Below are positions 22,909-34,900 of a DNA stretch of 64,000 nt, piece after piece (the stretch's first letter is position 1; each line of letters starts with the position of its first letter). The stretch is taken from positions 913,001 to 977,000 of the forward strand of contig JALJCO010003962.1 of assembly GCA_023101725.1 (NCBI GenBank), in the 5' to 3' direction. The translations under genes were made by a program, and so were the position numbers. This DNA comes from Atherinomorus stipes. Its lineage: Eukaryota > Chordata > Actinopteri > Atheriniformes > Atherinidae. The notes below the pieces were generated by a model. The model made no database searches and had not been told where the DNA came from. It saw nothing but the letters and a program-made list of their open reading frames with translations.

Positions 22909-25471
22909 TCAGCCAGTTTGAACCATCATTCCAGAAACTATCCCATTGAAGGCCCTGGAAATTGGATAAAAGATAAATGGGGAAAAGTGCTTAATAAAAC
23001 ACAAAACAAAACTCTTGGATAATCTGGAGTTAAACATTTTGACAAACTTACTTGGACTGAATGGGGTCTCCAGGATTGTGGAATGGGTTGCACATTACAT
23101 CAGTGAAAGAGTTGTGCAATTTTCTGAACATCTGTAAGAAACCAAATGCAGTTTATTAACCTGAATTACTCGTTCGCATTATGCCAGAAATACCAGTAGT
23201 TTAAAAGAGCTGGAAACTCCATTTTTATTTGGATCCATTGTGCTCGTATGAGCATCTATACAGACAAATGCCTTCTACATCTGCTTATACATATATGGCA
23301 AGAGTGCATACAAATTCTGAACCATGCTATAAGTGTACACACAAACATCAGGACAGGGAAAGGCAATGCTGGTCCGCAAGAGTTTCCCTGCTGCAACACA
23401 CCTGACTCCAATCACTGGGTCATCGAGCTGTGCCTAGGTCACAGGTGCGTTGCAGCAGGGAAACTCCTAATAATCGCAGGATGCCAGTCTTCAAGGACCA
23501 GAGTTGTCTACCCCAAACATATGAATACTTATACATATACATATAACACATGAAAGTCTATATCAAAGTTTATATAGTTATACACACACTTGACAGTCCA
23601 GACACTTAAAATAGTTTACTCATTACAAAATAGTTTTCACTGCTGTCAGGATGTAACGATATGAAAATTTCATATCATGGTTATTGTGACCAAAATGATC
23701 ACTGTTATTTTTTTTCGTGGCATTATAGAAATACCCACCAGCATCTTTAAAAATATCCAAAATGGGTCTAAATGTCTACTTTGTCCTTTTTAAAGGGAAA
23801 AATCTCAAGAGAACTGTCCACGTGGGTGCCTTAGTTGCCTTTCGCCATGTTTTCATGAATTAAACATTGTAAACTGGGACTGCTGCTGCTTTTTCAGCCA
23901 CTGTGCGTCTTTCAAAGTGCAGTAATCAGTCGCGGTTTTAACGATAATTAGAATTTGAAAGGGTATAACTAATCGTTGGTAATTTTATCACTGTTAACGG
24001 TTTAACGGTAATTGTTACATCCCTACACTGCTGTGCTACAAACTGTTTTGTACCTAAGTAACAGCAATCGCATCAGGCATTTAAAGTTAGCAACATAAGA
24101 TTGAAAATACATTTGAGTTTATAAAATATGACGTTTGTTTAAAGATGTGATGCAATGGAAGAAGCCAATCTCAGTATTAAGATTTTCCCTTTCTGCAAAC
24201 TTAATGGAATTTAGTAACTAAAACATCTACATGGAATCAAAAACTCTTGGTGAGATTGAAAAGTGATAAATATCTCTAAAAACTAAATGAATCCAGTATG
24301 ACTGCCTTTTTATTTGGGCAACTTGTTGACCCTCAGCTTTTAAATCAGCAGAGAATTATGTACATCAAAAGAACCAAGATATGCATCATTTACAACTATA
24401 CAAAACTGCATAATGCCAAATTGCTAAGTGTAGATGAGCACCCATACAAAATATAATCGAGAGAGTTGGCTCTTTGGACATATTTAGACAGTTTAGTCTT
24501 AACTTACACTTCTTATTTCGTTATCCCGTAATGATGTGTTGGATGAGTCCACAACAATTACAAATTTCACCTTGGAGTTTGTTACATATCCATAACTATT
24601 TCAGCAGTCAAGGATATAATAAAGGTAGTTGGTGTTGAATTTGTGTAGCATTTTTACAGTCTGGCTGACCTCTCACAGAACTCTGGTGATCCTCCTCTCC
24701 TTTCTCTCAGCCACAGAAAATAATAATATACGTCCTATCGTAGACATTTTATAAGATTGAAGTTCCACGGACTGTGATACCATTTCACTTTCATGATACC
24801 GAAACACAAATGTCTACATGTTAGATTATACAGTAAATAATCACTTCATATTCTGACATTTTATCACTAATTTTGACCACAGCTGACATTCAGCAATAGT
24901 AAGAGGAAGTGCTCCACTTCAATGACTTGTATTCCGAGCTTTCCTGTCTTCAAGCAATTAAACTAAAAGGATACACTTTATAGTCTTCAGTGGGGTAGAG
25001 CAGACCCAAGTACAGCTCTCTCTGGTCTCCCAAGGATTTGCCCACCGCTGAGATCTTCTCCTCCACCACATCCAGAGAGGTGTGCACTGTATAGTGAAAC
25101 TTCAGCTCATTTTGAGTGGGCACACTGCGGATATACAGTGGATAATTCTGGGAAAATACATAAAATAATATCAACACGTTGAAATATATCCGTTAAAAGC
25201 AGAGTTAAGGATCCGTTTGCACAAAATATTAATAAAAATGTCTCAAGATTGAACAGCAAGTAGCCTAAGAGTATGCTAACATTAGCTCTGTTGGAGTGTT
25301 TTAACCTGCTGGGCCTTATATCACACATAGAAAGCTGACATTTATCTAGAAACAGTTACAGGAATAACGAAAAACCTGTCGTGGTAAAACCGGTGATGGA
25401 AAAAATATGGAACGTTTAAAAGCTACAAATACAAATACCTCCTTTGCGATCACTGCTATGCACACCGCCAT
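22909..25471 (-). CDS. trappc2l: TRAPPC2L, trafficking protein particle complex subunit 2-like
   Basis: Small longin/sedlin-fold subunit of the TRAPP complexes, which tether vesicles and activate Rab GTPases in ER-Golgi and autophagy traffic. Five exons on the minus strand: 25439-25471, 24975-25147, 24508-24595, 23052-23131 and 22909-22954, giving 139 residues (mammalian proteins are about 140). The start [11 protein letters not shown], then [62 protein letters not shown] and [17 protein letters not shown], match the family end to end. All junctions follow GT-AG with matching phases. The last 15 residues ([14 protein letters not shown] region) are the least conserved part. It is head-to-head with galns and tail-to-tail with pabpn1l. 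Confidence 0.96.
23352..23516. mobile_element. short palindromic (MITE-like) element
   Basis: About 165 bp of imperfect inverted repeat: the left half has GGCAATGCTGGTCC and AGTTTCCCTGCTGCAACACA, and the right half has the complements GTGCGTTGCAGCAGGGAAACT and GGACCAGAGTTGTCTACCCC. The ends AGGGAAAGGCAA / TTGTCTACCCC suggest a hAT-type non-autonomous element. Exact ends and a target duplication are unclear. Confidence 0.6.
23646..24025. mobile_element. hAT-type non-autonomous element with 8-bp target duplication
   Basis: A 380-bp element whose ends read TCAGGATGTAACGATA and, at the right, GTTACATCCCTA, an inverted pair typical of vertebrate hAT MITEs. It is flanked by a perfect 8-bp direct repeat CACTGCTG at 23638-23645 and 24026-24033, the target length made by hAT transposases. 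No coding sequence is present. Confidence 0.85.
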
Positions 25472-25501
25472 GTTAGCATTCCTCCTCAGCTGTCAGCTGC
25501 T

Positions 25502-25511
25502 ATCACGTGAT
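25502..25511. promoter_or_regulatory. CLEAR-like palindromic E-box ATCACGTGAT
   Basis: A perfect 10-bp palindrome around TCACGTGA, close to the CLEAR consensus GTCACGTGAC bound by TFEB/TFE3, regulators of lysosomal genes. It lies 31 bp upstream of the trappc2l ATG and about 445 bp upstream of the galns ATG. Binding is inferred from the motif only; USF-type factors bind similar sites. Confidence 0.45.
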
Positions 25512-25935
25512 CCGTTGCTTTCATGTACACATGTAAAAACTAGTGTCAACACTACACCGATTCCAGTGTACGTTTATATTATAAACATATTTTAGCATTA
25601 TCATTCGTATAATTCAGTAAATATGAATGTTAATTTATTCGTAAATATATACTTTTTGGAGCTACTGTTTCTACTCTTCTGACTGATTTCAATATAATAT
25701 CATATGTCCGTAATTTTTTAGTAGTCAGTGAATACAACGCTAAACAAGGAAGTAAGATCTCCAAATATTGGATCTTATACTATTCATCTGACAATGAAAT
25801 GGTGGTTGACAAAGCTAAAGAGAGTTATATAAATTAGTTGAATTTAGCAAACTTTCTTATTTTTCTAACTCGCTGCATAATTCCTATGCTGAAGGAGGAC
25901 ACGAAGCCAAACAAACTCTTCCTTGAAGTTGGTGC

Positions 25936-25943
25936 TCATGTGA
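25936..25943 (+). promoter_or_regulatory. galns: M-box-like site TCATGTGA upstream of galns
   Basis: TCATGTGA ends 13 bp before the first galns ATG. This octamer matches the M-box recognised by MITF/TFE factors. It could lie in the 5' UTR or core promoter. The assignment rests on the motif alone. Confidence 0.35.
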
Positions 25944-25956
25944 TTACAGCCCAGCG

Positions 25957-28900
25957 ATGCAAGTGATGCGCGCTGAAATTCTGATTCTCTTTGATATAGT
26001 AATATGTTTCGCTTTGAAAGAAAAGTCGTCAGATGTTTCATCTCCAAACATTATCATCATGCTTATGGATGACGTAAGTCACTCGTCCCTTTTTTTGTTT
26101 GTTTACATGTTACTAAAATTACTTCAGTTCTTTCCATCAGCTGTGAATATCACATTTACACATTGATGTCGTATGATCTGCCTTGAGTGGCTGCTCATTA
26201 TCTCAAAGCATTACACCTTTTAGCTTGGGTTTGAGCTGTAGCTTGACAATATTACTACTTTGAAAAAGAGGAGAATTCGTAGACTGGCTCCTTGTTCAAT
26301 CCCAACCTTAACCTCTTAAGAGCCTCAAGAAAGCTGGATCGATCTGGGCGTTTAAGTAAGCAGGAAGAATGTTTTGCCTGGCAAGTTAGTCTTTTAACAT
26401 ATTGGAAATCACTTCGCAGAGCTAAAATAGCTTTTTATTCAACAACACCAACTGAAGAGAACAAAAACATCTCAAAGCTTCATTACAGTTTCCAGATACA
26501 GCTCTGTTGAGCCTTGTATCCCCTCAGTACTAAGCAGTGATTACTTCATTTTTCTCAAATAAGATAGTTTTGATTTGGGAAAAGATTCACAGTAGCAACC
26601 CTTCTCATACTTAAGATGGGTCATCTAGTCAACACACCTGGGAGCTGCTTACAGTTTTTCTCCATCGGTTTGGCTCATTTCTCGAATCAGAAATTACTTT
26701 CTCAAAACAACATGGACAAACCTCTAAACCATTTGGCAATTGTTCACAACATTTGCATTTCTCATTTATTTAATTAAATTGCAAATGTCTGAGTACATGT
26801 CTCAATGTTTCATTACATCTTTGCAAATGATTGAGTACAGTTAGCCCACAGTTAGCACAGTTATCCTACATTTAGCACAATTTCCAAGTGATTATCTTAT
26901 TGACCTAAACTGATTGTTGATCTCATGCTGATGGTTGTTCGTTCCAAAACATATCAGCATCATTTCATTATAGAAGTCATCGCAAGTAGAATAGTTTGTT
27001 CAACTGTCAAAACTAGTCAAGACCATAATACAGAAAATGAAATGTGTGTGAAACTCCAGCCTTTTTACAGCTCTATAGAGTGCATAGAGATTTCCTTTTA
27101 TTTGTTTGTGTTTATATTACAGTAGTTATATTATGCTGTACACTCTTTTATAGCAACTGTGGTTTATGGAAATTATTTTTTGTGTGAACAAAAATGGTTA
27201 TAATTTCCTTAGCAGTATGCATGCAATGTGTGATGTCAAATGTTGGAAGCTACTCTTACTGTAAATCCTATTCTTCTTTTTTTTCTTTTTTTTTAACATA
27301 ACTGTATTCTGTTAGCTAGACAAAAAGAAAATAAAACTTAGCACAATAACCATTGTCAATGAAGGACTGAGCTAAAACTGAGAGGTGAACATAAGGGATA
27401 TTTCTATGGTCCTCTGCCATATACAAAATACCTAAATATTTTGGCTTGCAGTCCTTCCACAATACTACAGGGATGATACATTTTGGGTGCTCTGACTATT
27501 TCTATGAGAAAGAAACTTGATGTTGACACAATGATGAACTGTTTTGGGAGAAATATGAGCTTCTGCAGGTGAACCGTGGTGTTGTGCTGAAAAATCCGAG
27601 TTCTTTTGGCAAAAGCACCAAGAGTGGTGAGAACGTCCGGTCTGTTTAGAGATATGAGACAAAGTGATTGAGAAGGATTTGTCCATTTTGGTGGCTCTGA
27701 CTATTTGTATGGGAAAGAAATTTAGTTCTGAAGGATGAATGAACTGTTTTGAAAGAGATATGAGCTTTTGCAAGTGAGCTGTTGTGTTGTGAGAACTGTA
27801 AGACGATTCAGCCAAATGAGAATGTAATTTCTGATTCGAGAAATGAGACAAACCAATGGAGAAAAACTGTCATAAGATCTCTGTCTGGATCATTTTCATC
27901 CTATTGGGCTCTCGAATCTAGCAGAAGCATTGGCCACAGCTAAACCTTCAACTTGCCTTCTGGACCCTATTTTAACTAAACTGTTTAAAGACATTGCCTC
28001 CTTAACAAGCAGTCACTTGGTGAAAGTTATCAATCTGTCCCTGTCAACTGGCCAAGTTCCCCAGGCTTTTAAGATTGCTTTAATTAAATCTCTTCTTAAA
28101 AAAACAGCCTTGATCCCAGAGTCTTGGAAAATTACAGACCCAGTATATCCAATCTCTCTTTCATTTCCAATGTTCTTTAAGAAAAACAAACAAACAAACA
28201 AACTTGCCAATCAAGTAATTGGCCACTTGCAAATAAACTATCTGTTTATAGAGTTTCAGTTCTCTCCGGTTCTCTCCGGGTACTCCGGCTTCCTCCCACT
28301 GTCCAAAGACATGCATGTTAGGTTGATTGATCACTCTAAATTGTCCCTAGGAATGTGTGAGTGGTTGTCTGTCTCTCTGTGTTGGCCCTGCGACAAACTG
28401 GCGACCTGTCCAGGGTGTACCCCGCCTCTCGCCTGATAATAGCTGGGATAGGCTCCAGCAACCCCCGCGACCCTGAACTGGATAAGCGGTACAGAAAATG
28501 AATGAATGAATGAATGAATGAGTTTCAGTCTGGATTTAGGCAACATCATAGCACTGAAACTACACTGGTCAAAATAACTACCGGTAATGATCTTCTGATA
28601 GCCTCTGATAGTGGTCTTGTGTCTGTTGTTGTTTGATTAGACCTCAGTGCCACGTTTGTCACTATTGACCACAAAATTCTATGATAGAGGCTTGAAAATG
28701 TTACTGGAATTAAAGGAACCCCATTACTGTAACTTGATTTAAGGCATATCTCTCTGGTAGGCTCCGGTTCTCTTCCTACAACAGTGTCAAGTATGTTGTA
28801 CCGCAGGGTTTAGTGCTTGGCCCATTACTGTTCATTCTACATGTTCTTCCATTGGGTGTCATAATTAGGTGACATGGCATCAACTTTCACCGCAATGCAG

Positions 28901-31900
28901 ATGATATTGTATCTTTCCATGAAACCTCATGAGAGCAACAAACTTAATATGCTACAAAAATGTCTTCAAGACCTCAAGAACTGCATGGACACCAACTTCC
29001 TGCTATTAAACTCAGACAAAACTGAGATCGCTGTCTCGGTGGATGTCCTCACTCTGATCTCCAGCACACTGGGTCATTTTTGACCAGAATGCGTTGTTTA
29101 ACTCTCATATAACAGGTCACTAGAATGGCATTCTTTCATCTGTGCAACTGTACAAAAATCAGGAAGATTTTGTCCCACAGCGATTAATCCAACTAATCCA
29201 TTTGTTCCAGACTCCATTATTATAATAATTATAATGGTTCTCCTAAAGTGGCTCTTAAAAAGCCTTCAACTGAACCAGAACACTGCTGCAAGAGATCTGA
29301 TGGGGATTGGCAGGAGAGAGCACATCTCTCCAGTCCTGGCTTCTCTTCATTGGCTACCTATGAGTTCCAGGTTCAAATTTAAAGTTCAACTACTTACATA
29401 CAAAGCTCTAAATGGTCTTGCTCCAAACTACCTTAAACAACACCTAGTTCGTTATCATCCCAAAAGAAACTTCCGCTCCTTATGCAGACCAACTTGAGGT
29501 TCCTCAAGTCTTTCGAAGCACATGGGGTGGGAGAGCCCTTAGCTATCAGGCCCCTCTTCTGTGGAACCGACTTCTAGTCAGTGTCCGGAGTGCAGACTCC
29601 ATTTGTACTTTAAGACCGGACTTAAAAATTTCCTTTTAAAATGGTCTACGGTCAGGCTCAGCTGATGTCTGCGCAGGACTTTAATTGCCATCAGTAGCCT
29701 CATTCTAGATTTTATTTGATGTAGTTTTACTATTTTTCTTTTTAATCTGTTTTATTTATTTTTAATGTGTTTTTAATCAACTATATTGTTTTGTTCAATT
29801 CATTAACATATTTTAGTGTCATTGTTAACTTTCCACTGTTGATTGTTTTGACTATTGTAATAAACTGTGTCTTAATTATTTATTTCTGAAGCACCTTGAG
29901 TTGGAATTATCCTTTAAAGGTGCTAATAAAGACTTACTTACCTTGTAGACATGTTAAGTTGGTCTTAATGTTTTCATCTGATTTTTCAGATGGGTTGGGG
30001 GGACTTGGGGGTGTTTGGCCAGCCCTCTAGAGAGACCCCAAATCTAGATGCGATGGCAGCTCAGGGCATGTTACTTCCAAACTTCTACACTGCCAACCCA
30101 CTTTGTTCCCCATGTGAGTATGCAGAAAATGTTATGAAACAACCTGAGTCAACAGTTCTTCTTTTGTAAAAGTTTTCTGCATGCATGCTTATCTTTCGGT
30201 TGCTTCTTTAACATAATGTTGAAACAACTGTCCACACTTATATTTGAAAGGTTTAAACTTACAGTGGTGCCTTTCATCTGATACTGTATAGCTTCTTTCA
30301 AACGTTGCAGCTTGCAAAACAGTTGGTGCAGGAATGCTCCAAATTCTTAGATCGTAGAACAGTTGTAATTGTTTTAAGATCAGAGCAACACAAGATGCCA
30401 CCGTTAAGTGTTATAGACTCAGAGTAGGGTTTGTTCACCATTTAATCATGAAAAGATCTCAAAATTGTCCAGATAAACTTCGAAACATGCTGGATAGTCA
30501 AGTCAGAAAACTCTTCTTTTTTTTTTTTTTTTTTTGCTCGAAACGTTGTGATACAGATTCATTTAAATGTGCACAACTGGCTGAGGAGCCACAAGTAAAA
30601 GCTGATATGAGTCTTGATTAAAAAAGAAAATAAGAGCTAGGCCAGGACTTGGCCTTAATCTGACTAGTTAAGCCAGCACATTGAGGTCACTTTCCTGATC
30701 TCAATTTAAGGATGTTTTATGGGACAATAATAAAAACCTGGAATGGAGTCACATACATCATGTACTAGTGTGAACCTGAAAATAAAATAAGATGAAATGA
30801 AAAGATGATAATCAAACAAGCTCTGCCAAACCACGCAAATTATTCAAAAACCAGGAAATGGCAATTTAGACAAAAAAAAAATCGGAAGTTAGCCATGAAT
30901 ATAACAAAAATGAAATTGTAACAACTTCACAAACTTATTGTAATTATACTGTGATGTCACTACCATTATATTATCTCTTTTTATAGACTTTTTGAAGATC
31001 TGAAACTAGCATTTAAAAAAGAACAAAAGTCAGAAATCAGAGGAGAATGGTTTCATACTGATGGCTGACGACCTCAAGACAAGACTGATGAGTTGGCTTC
31101 CTGTCTGGAATAGAAAAGAAGCAGCATCTTCCTGATGGTTTAACTGATGATGATCATTTGCACAGTGCAGATAAAGAATTTAGCACAGGTTCATTATACC
31201 AAAAAAAAAGGATATTTATTTTCTTTCTGAAATAATCCCTTCTTTCCATTTTAGAGTTTTTATTATAATTGTTATGATAATTATTATTGAGAAATATTCA
31301 TTTTTGGAACTGAGTAATTGAACTAATAATGTAAAAAAAAATAAATAAATAAATATATAAATAAAAACATTTTGAAGGACTTGAATCCTGGAACAAGAAG
31401 CAGTCCAAAGTGAATGTGCTCCTTCTATTCCTGCAACACCAACGCTGTCACAATCTGGCAGAGACCCAAAAAGAGGACCATCCACGAGCAGTTGGCCAAA
31501 AATTTTAATGAGCAAAAATATTAATATTTGAAAAAAATACATGAAATGAAAATAAATCCTGTAAGCTCAAATGAATATGAAGGTGGAACAGAGAGCTATG
31601 ATGCAGAAAAAAACTTGCTGATTAGACATGCATTACAATTATTTGTAATATCTTACAGTAAATATCTTTTTTAATCTAATTATTTATGAGTGTGCTTCAA
31701 TCACTGCAAACTACCGATTTTCCGGACTATAAGTCGCTCCTGAGTATAAGTCGCATCAGTCAAAAAATGCACCATGAAGAGTATAAAAACATATACAAGC
31801 TGCACCGGACTATAATTTATTATTTATTTAAAATAGGGTGATTTTCAGATTTTTCATATCCAACATGTTTGTGCTAAAAATTACCCAATCAGTCCTTCCA

Positions 31901-34900
31901 AAGTTAATGCCTGTAAATGGTCATAAACATCATAAGAAGAAGATAAATGTGTTTTTTGAGGGGCCCCACGAGGCAGAACAGCCAGGTGTCCAAAATGAAC
32001 TCCTCTCCCTGAGATAAGGCTATTTTGGGATTTTTGCCCTTGGAGCAGAATAGAGTTGTCACAAGCCTATAGCGCCCTCTTTTGAGATTAGACGGTAATA
32101 TTTACTCCTTGGCTCATGTCAGTCAATATGAATTAATACTTAAAAATATGTTAAATTGTATATATTTTGATATATTAAGTCGCACTGGACTATAAGTCGG
32201 ACAAGCCACCAAACTATTAAAAAAAGTGCGACTTATAGTCCGGAAAATACAGTACATTTAAAATAAGCCTTGGTTAACTCTTAAGTCATGCAATTTTTGT
32301 TCTGTGCATAACAAATACAGTCAAAGAGAATGCACTGAAAAACAAAGAACACCTTCCATATCACTGCTGATTTGTGCTGCATTGTAAAAAAGAATCTCTG
32401 AGTGCAGGTCCTTCTTGGTCAATGCTCAAGCAGAGATACTATCTCTAAAGCATTTCTTTTGTACGTACTAAAGCAGTCTCGAAAAGTTAATTAATCAGAT
32501 ATGTCAATGGATTCCTCCTCTCTGCAAGCAGTGTTGTTGTTTGTGCTGCATATTGGTCTTCATTTAAATAATCCAGATTTCCCACCTCTGACACTAACGT
32601 TTTGTTGCAATTTCCCCACTGAGGAACATACAAAGGTTTTTTTCTGTTTCTTCATCTGTCTTATCTTAGTTTACGCCCCCCAGCAACCATAGCAAAAGTG
32701 AAACAGTCCTCTTTGAAGAATAAGTTTAAGAATCATCGTAGTCTAAGATTAGCTCTAATCATCATTTTTACAACTGGTAGTTGAAACCAAAATAGGCTAA
32801 AACTTTTAGTTATCTAAGCCAAGTATTTGGAAGTGACTTTAAATTCTGGTCAGCTAAAACTGACCTTTTAGTCTGAAATTAGTCTTAAGCCCTGTCTCTG
32901 AAATGGTCCTAAAATGTAGAACTTGTAAAACATACAGTATTTATTCTCAAACCCTACATTTAAATTTGTACACAAGGAAAACATTTAAAAATGCAAAAAA
33001 AAAAAAGTAGTTTTATTACAATACTTATTTTAAATTTGACTCCACCTACACATGTCTGAAAAATGGGACAGGAACAAGTTTTCCACTTTCATCAACAACT
33101 GCTGCTGATTTAGAAATGAGATGCTTTCTCATCTCCACTTAGTAGCTTCTTTTTCATTTTGTAATTTCATACCGAAATGATGAATGTTGTGATTTTTCTG
33201 GGGGGGACATCTTAAATGCAGCTCAGCCAATAACACATTGGCTAACATAACCTTACACGAGCTTTACTGATGTAGTATGTGTAGGATGTTGTTGGCATTT
33301 TACTGGGGAAAGGCCTTTGCAGAAAACAACCCTCATCTGTTATATTACACTTCAGTACAGACTTAGATTTTCTTTCACTCTCTCCTACATTTTGGTTCGT
33401 TTTTGTTTAATTATTGACACACTGTGCCCAAAAGCTGTTATTCATCTAAATACATATTTATTTACCCCAGTTTCCATATTGATGGAGGATGAGTAGGAGA
33501 TCTTACTCCCTTAGTTTATTCACAATTTGCAGAAAAGCATTTTAAAAGACAGCATTAAATACTAATGTTATTTTATTCTGTCCACAGCCAGAGCGGCACT
33601 TCTCACTGGGAGACTGCCTGTCAGAAATGGTTTCTACACCACTAATGCCCACGCCAGAAACGGTACACTTTCATTCCTAGTTCTTACTTCACTGATCATA
33701 CAGCTACAAACTTTTTCTTACAGATGTTTTACAACATTGTTTCAAATGTAAAATGTTTATTTGAAATGTTTGTCATTATTTATTTAACTATTTATTCTCT
33801 TTTTGCAGCATATACCCCCCAGGAGATAGTAGGAGGAATATCCAAGGATGAGATTTTGCTGCCTGAAATGCTCAAGAAAAAGGGTTATGTGAGCAAGATA
33901 GTTGGCAAGTGGTAAGCATCTCAATTCTGACTTAAACTTTTTCAGAGGTTTGAAAGGATTTGATTAAGTCAGATTAGCAACACGTGGTTGTTAAAATGCT
34001 CAAGTTTATGATGGAAAATAAACAGAATTTAGATTATGCTCGTCTGTTTGGCCAGTCAGTATAGTGATAGGCAATATATAAATGTCAAACTTCATGGCTC
34101 TGCCTTAAATTACAAGCTATACTAAAATATGCATGATGATGGCATTTTAGTTGAAGATTGCCATACAAACAATTGTGATTTATTATTTGATTGTTCTGGT
34201 TTATTCTTGTTACACTTCTGTAGTCAAAGCCTGCTCATTTAATAATAATTAATCTAACCATTATGAAGAATATCAGCCATTTATTGGATCTCCCTTTTAG
34301 AGTTTCTCCATAAGATTTGTACATGATAAATATGCCAGGTCCATAGCGGAAGACAGAAGTGCTAAAAGAAGATTAACAGGGAAAAAACTTGGGGCTGATG
34401 GTGCAAAGCTGTGAGACTTTGCGAACACTGCTGTAAGATGTTTCATACATGTAAATGAAGATAATTCTGAAGCGTAATCACATATGATAAATTATAAAGA
34501 GTTAGAATAAATATGTTGAACTTTGAAAACTGTACTGTATATCAAGGATGTTTCAATGTGTAAAAAAAAACTTGGTGTGTGTGTGTGTGTGTGTGTGGGG
34601 AGGGGGGTCAACAGTCATTGATGCAATGATGTTTGAGAACATTTTTTAACACTACAGGCATCTGGGCCACAGACCCCATCACCTTCCTCTGGAGCATGGC
34701 TTTGATGAATGGTTTGGTGCCCCAAACTGCCACTTTGGCCCTTATAACAACAGCATCAGACCCAACATCCCAGTCTACAACAACTCAGAAATGTTTGGGA
34801 GGTAACACCGCGCACATGACACTCATCACACAAAACAGAGACCAGAATGCTATAAAAATCTTTCCCCATGACTCAGTTGTATAGTTTGTCTGCTCCCTCC

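Larger units (their letters stand above)
23132..24507 (-). other. trappc2l: trappc2l intron 3
   Basis: Intron hosting two inverted-repeat elements (23352-23516 and 23646-24025, listed separately) and AT-rich sequence. No other feature is seen. Confidence 0.6.
25472..25956. promoter_or_regulatory. shared trappc2l-galns divergent promoter region
   Basis: The two start codons are divergent and 485 bp apart, so both promoters must lie in or near this stretch. There is no CpG-dense island and no obvious TATA box. An E-box palindrome lies next to trappc2l and an M-box-like site next to galns, both listed separately. Confidence 0.6.
26074..29989 (+). other. galns: galns intron 1
   Basis: A 3.9 kb intron, more than 80 percent of it transposon-derived: a 1.2 kb inverted-repeat element (26651-27870) directly followed by an L2-like LINE (27871-29945) that itself holds another insertion. 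About 26074-26650 is ordinary AT-rich sequence. Confidence 0.7.

Noticed and set aside
27465..27851. 128-codon minus-strand frame in galns intron 1
   Set aside because: It only reads through two imperfect 205-bp tandem units of a non-coding inverted-repeat element.
31216..31542. 108-codon minus-strand frame in galns intron 2
   Set aside because: No domain recognised; most of it translates A/T-rich low-complexity sequence.
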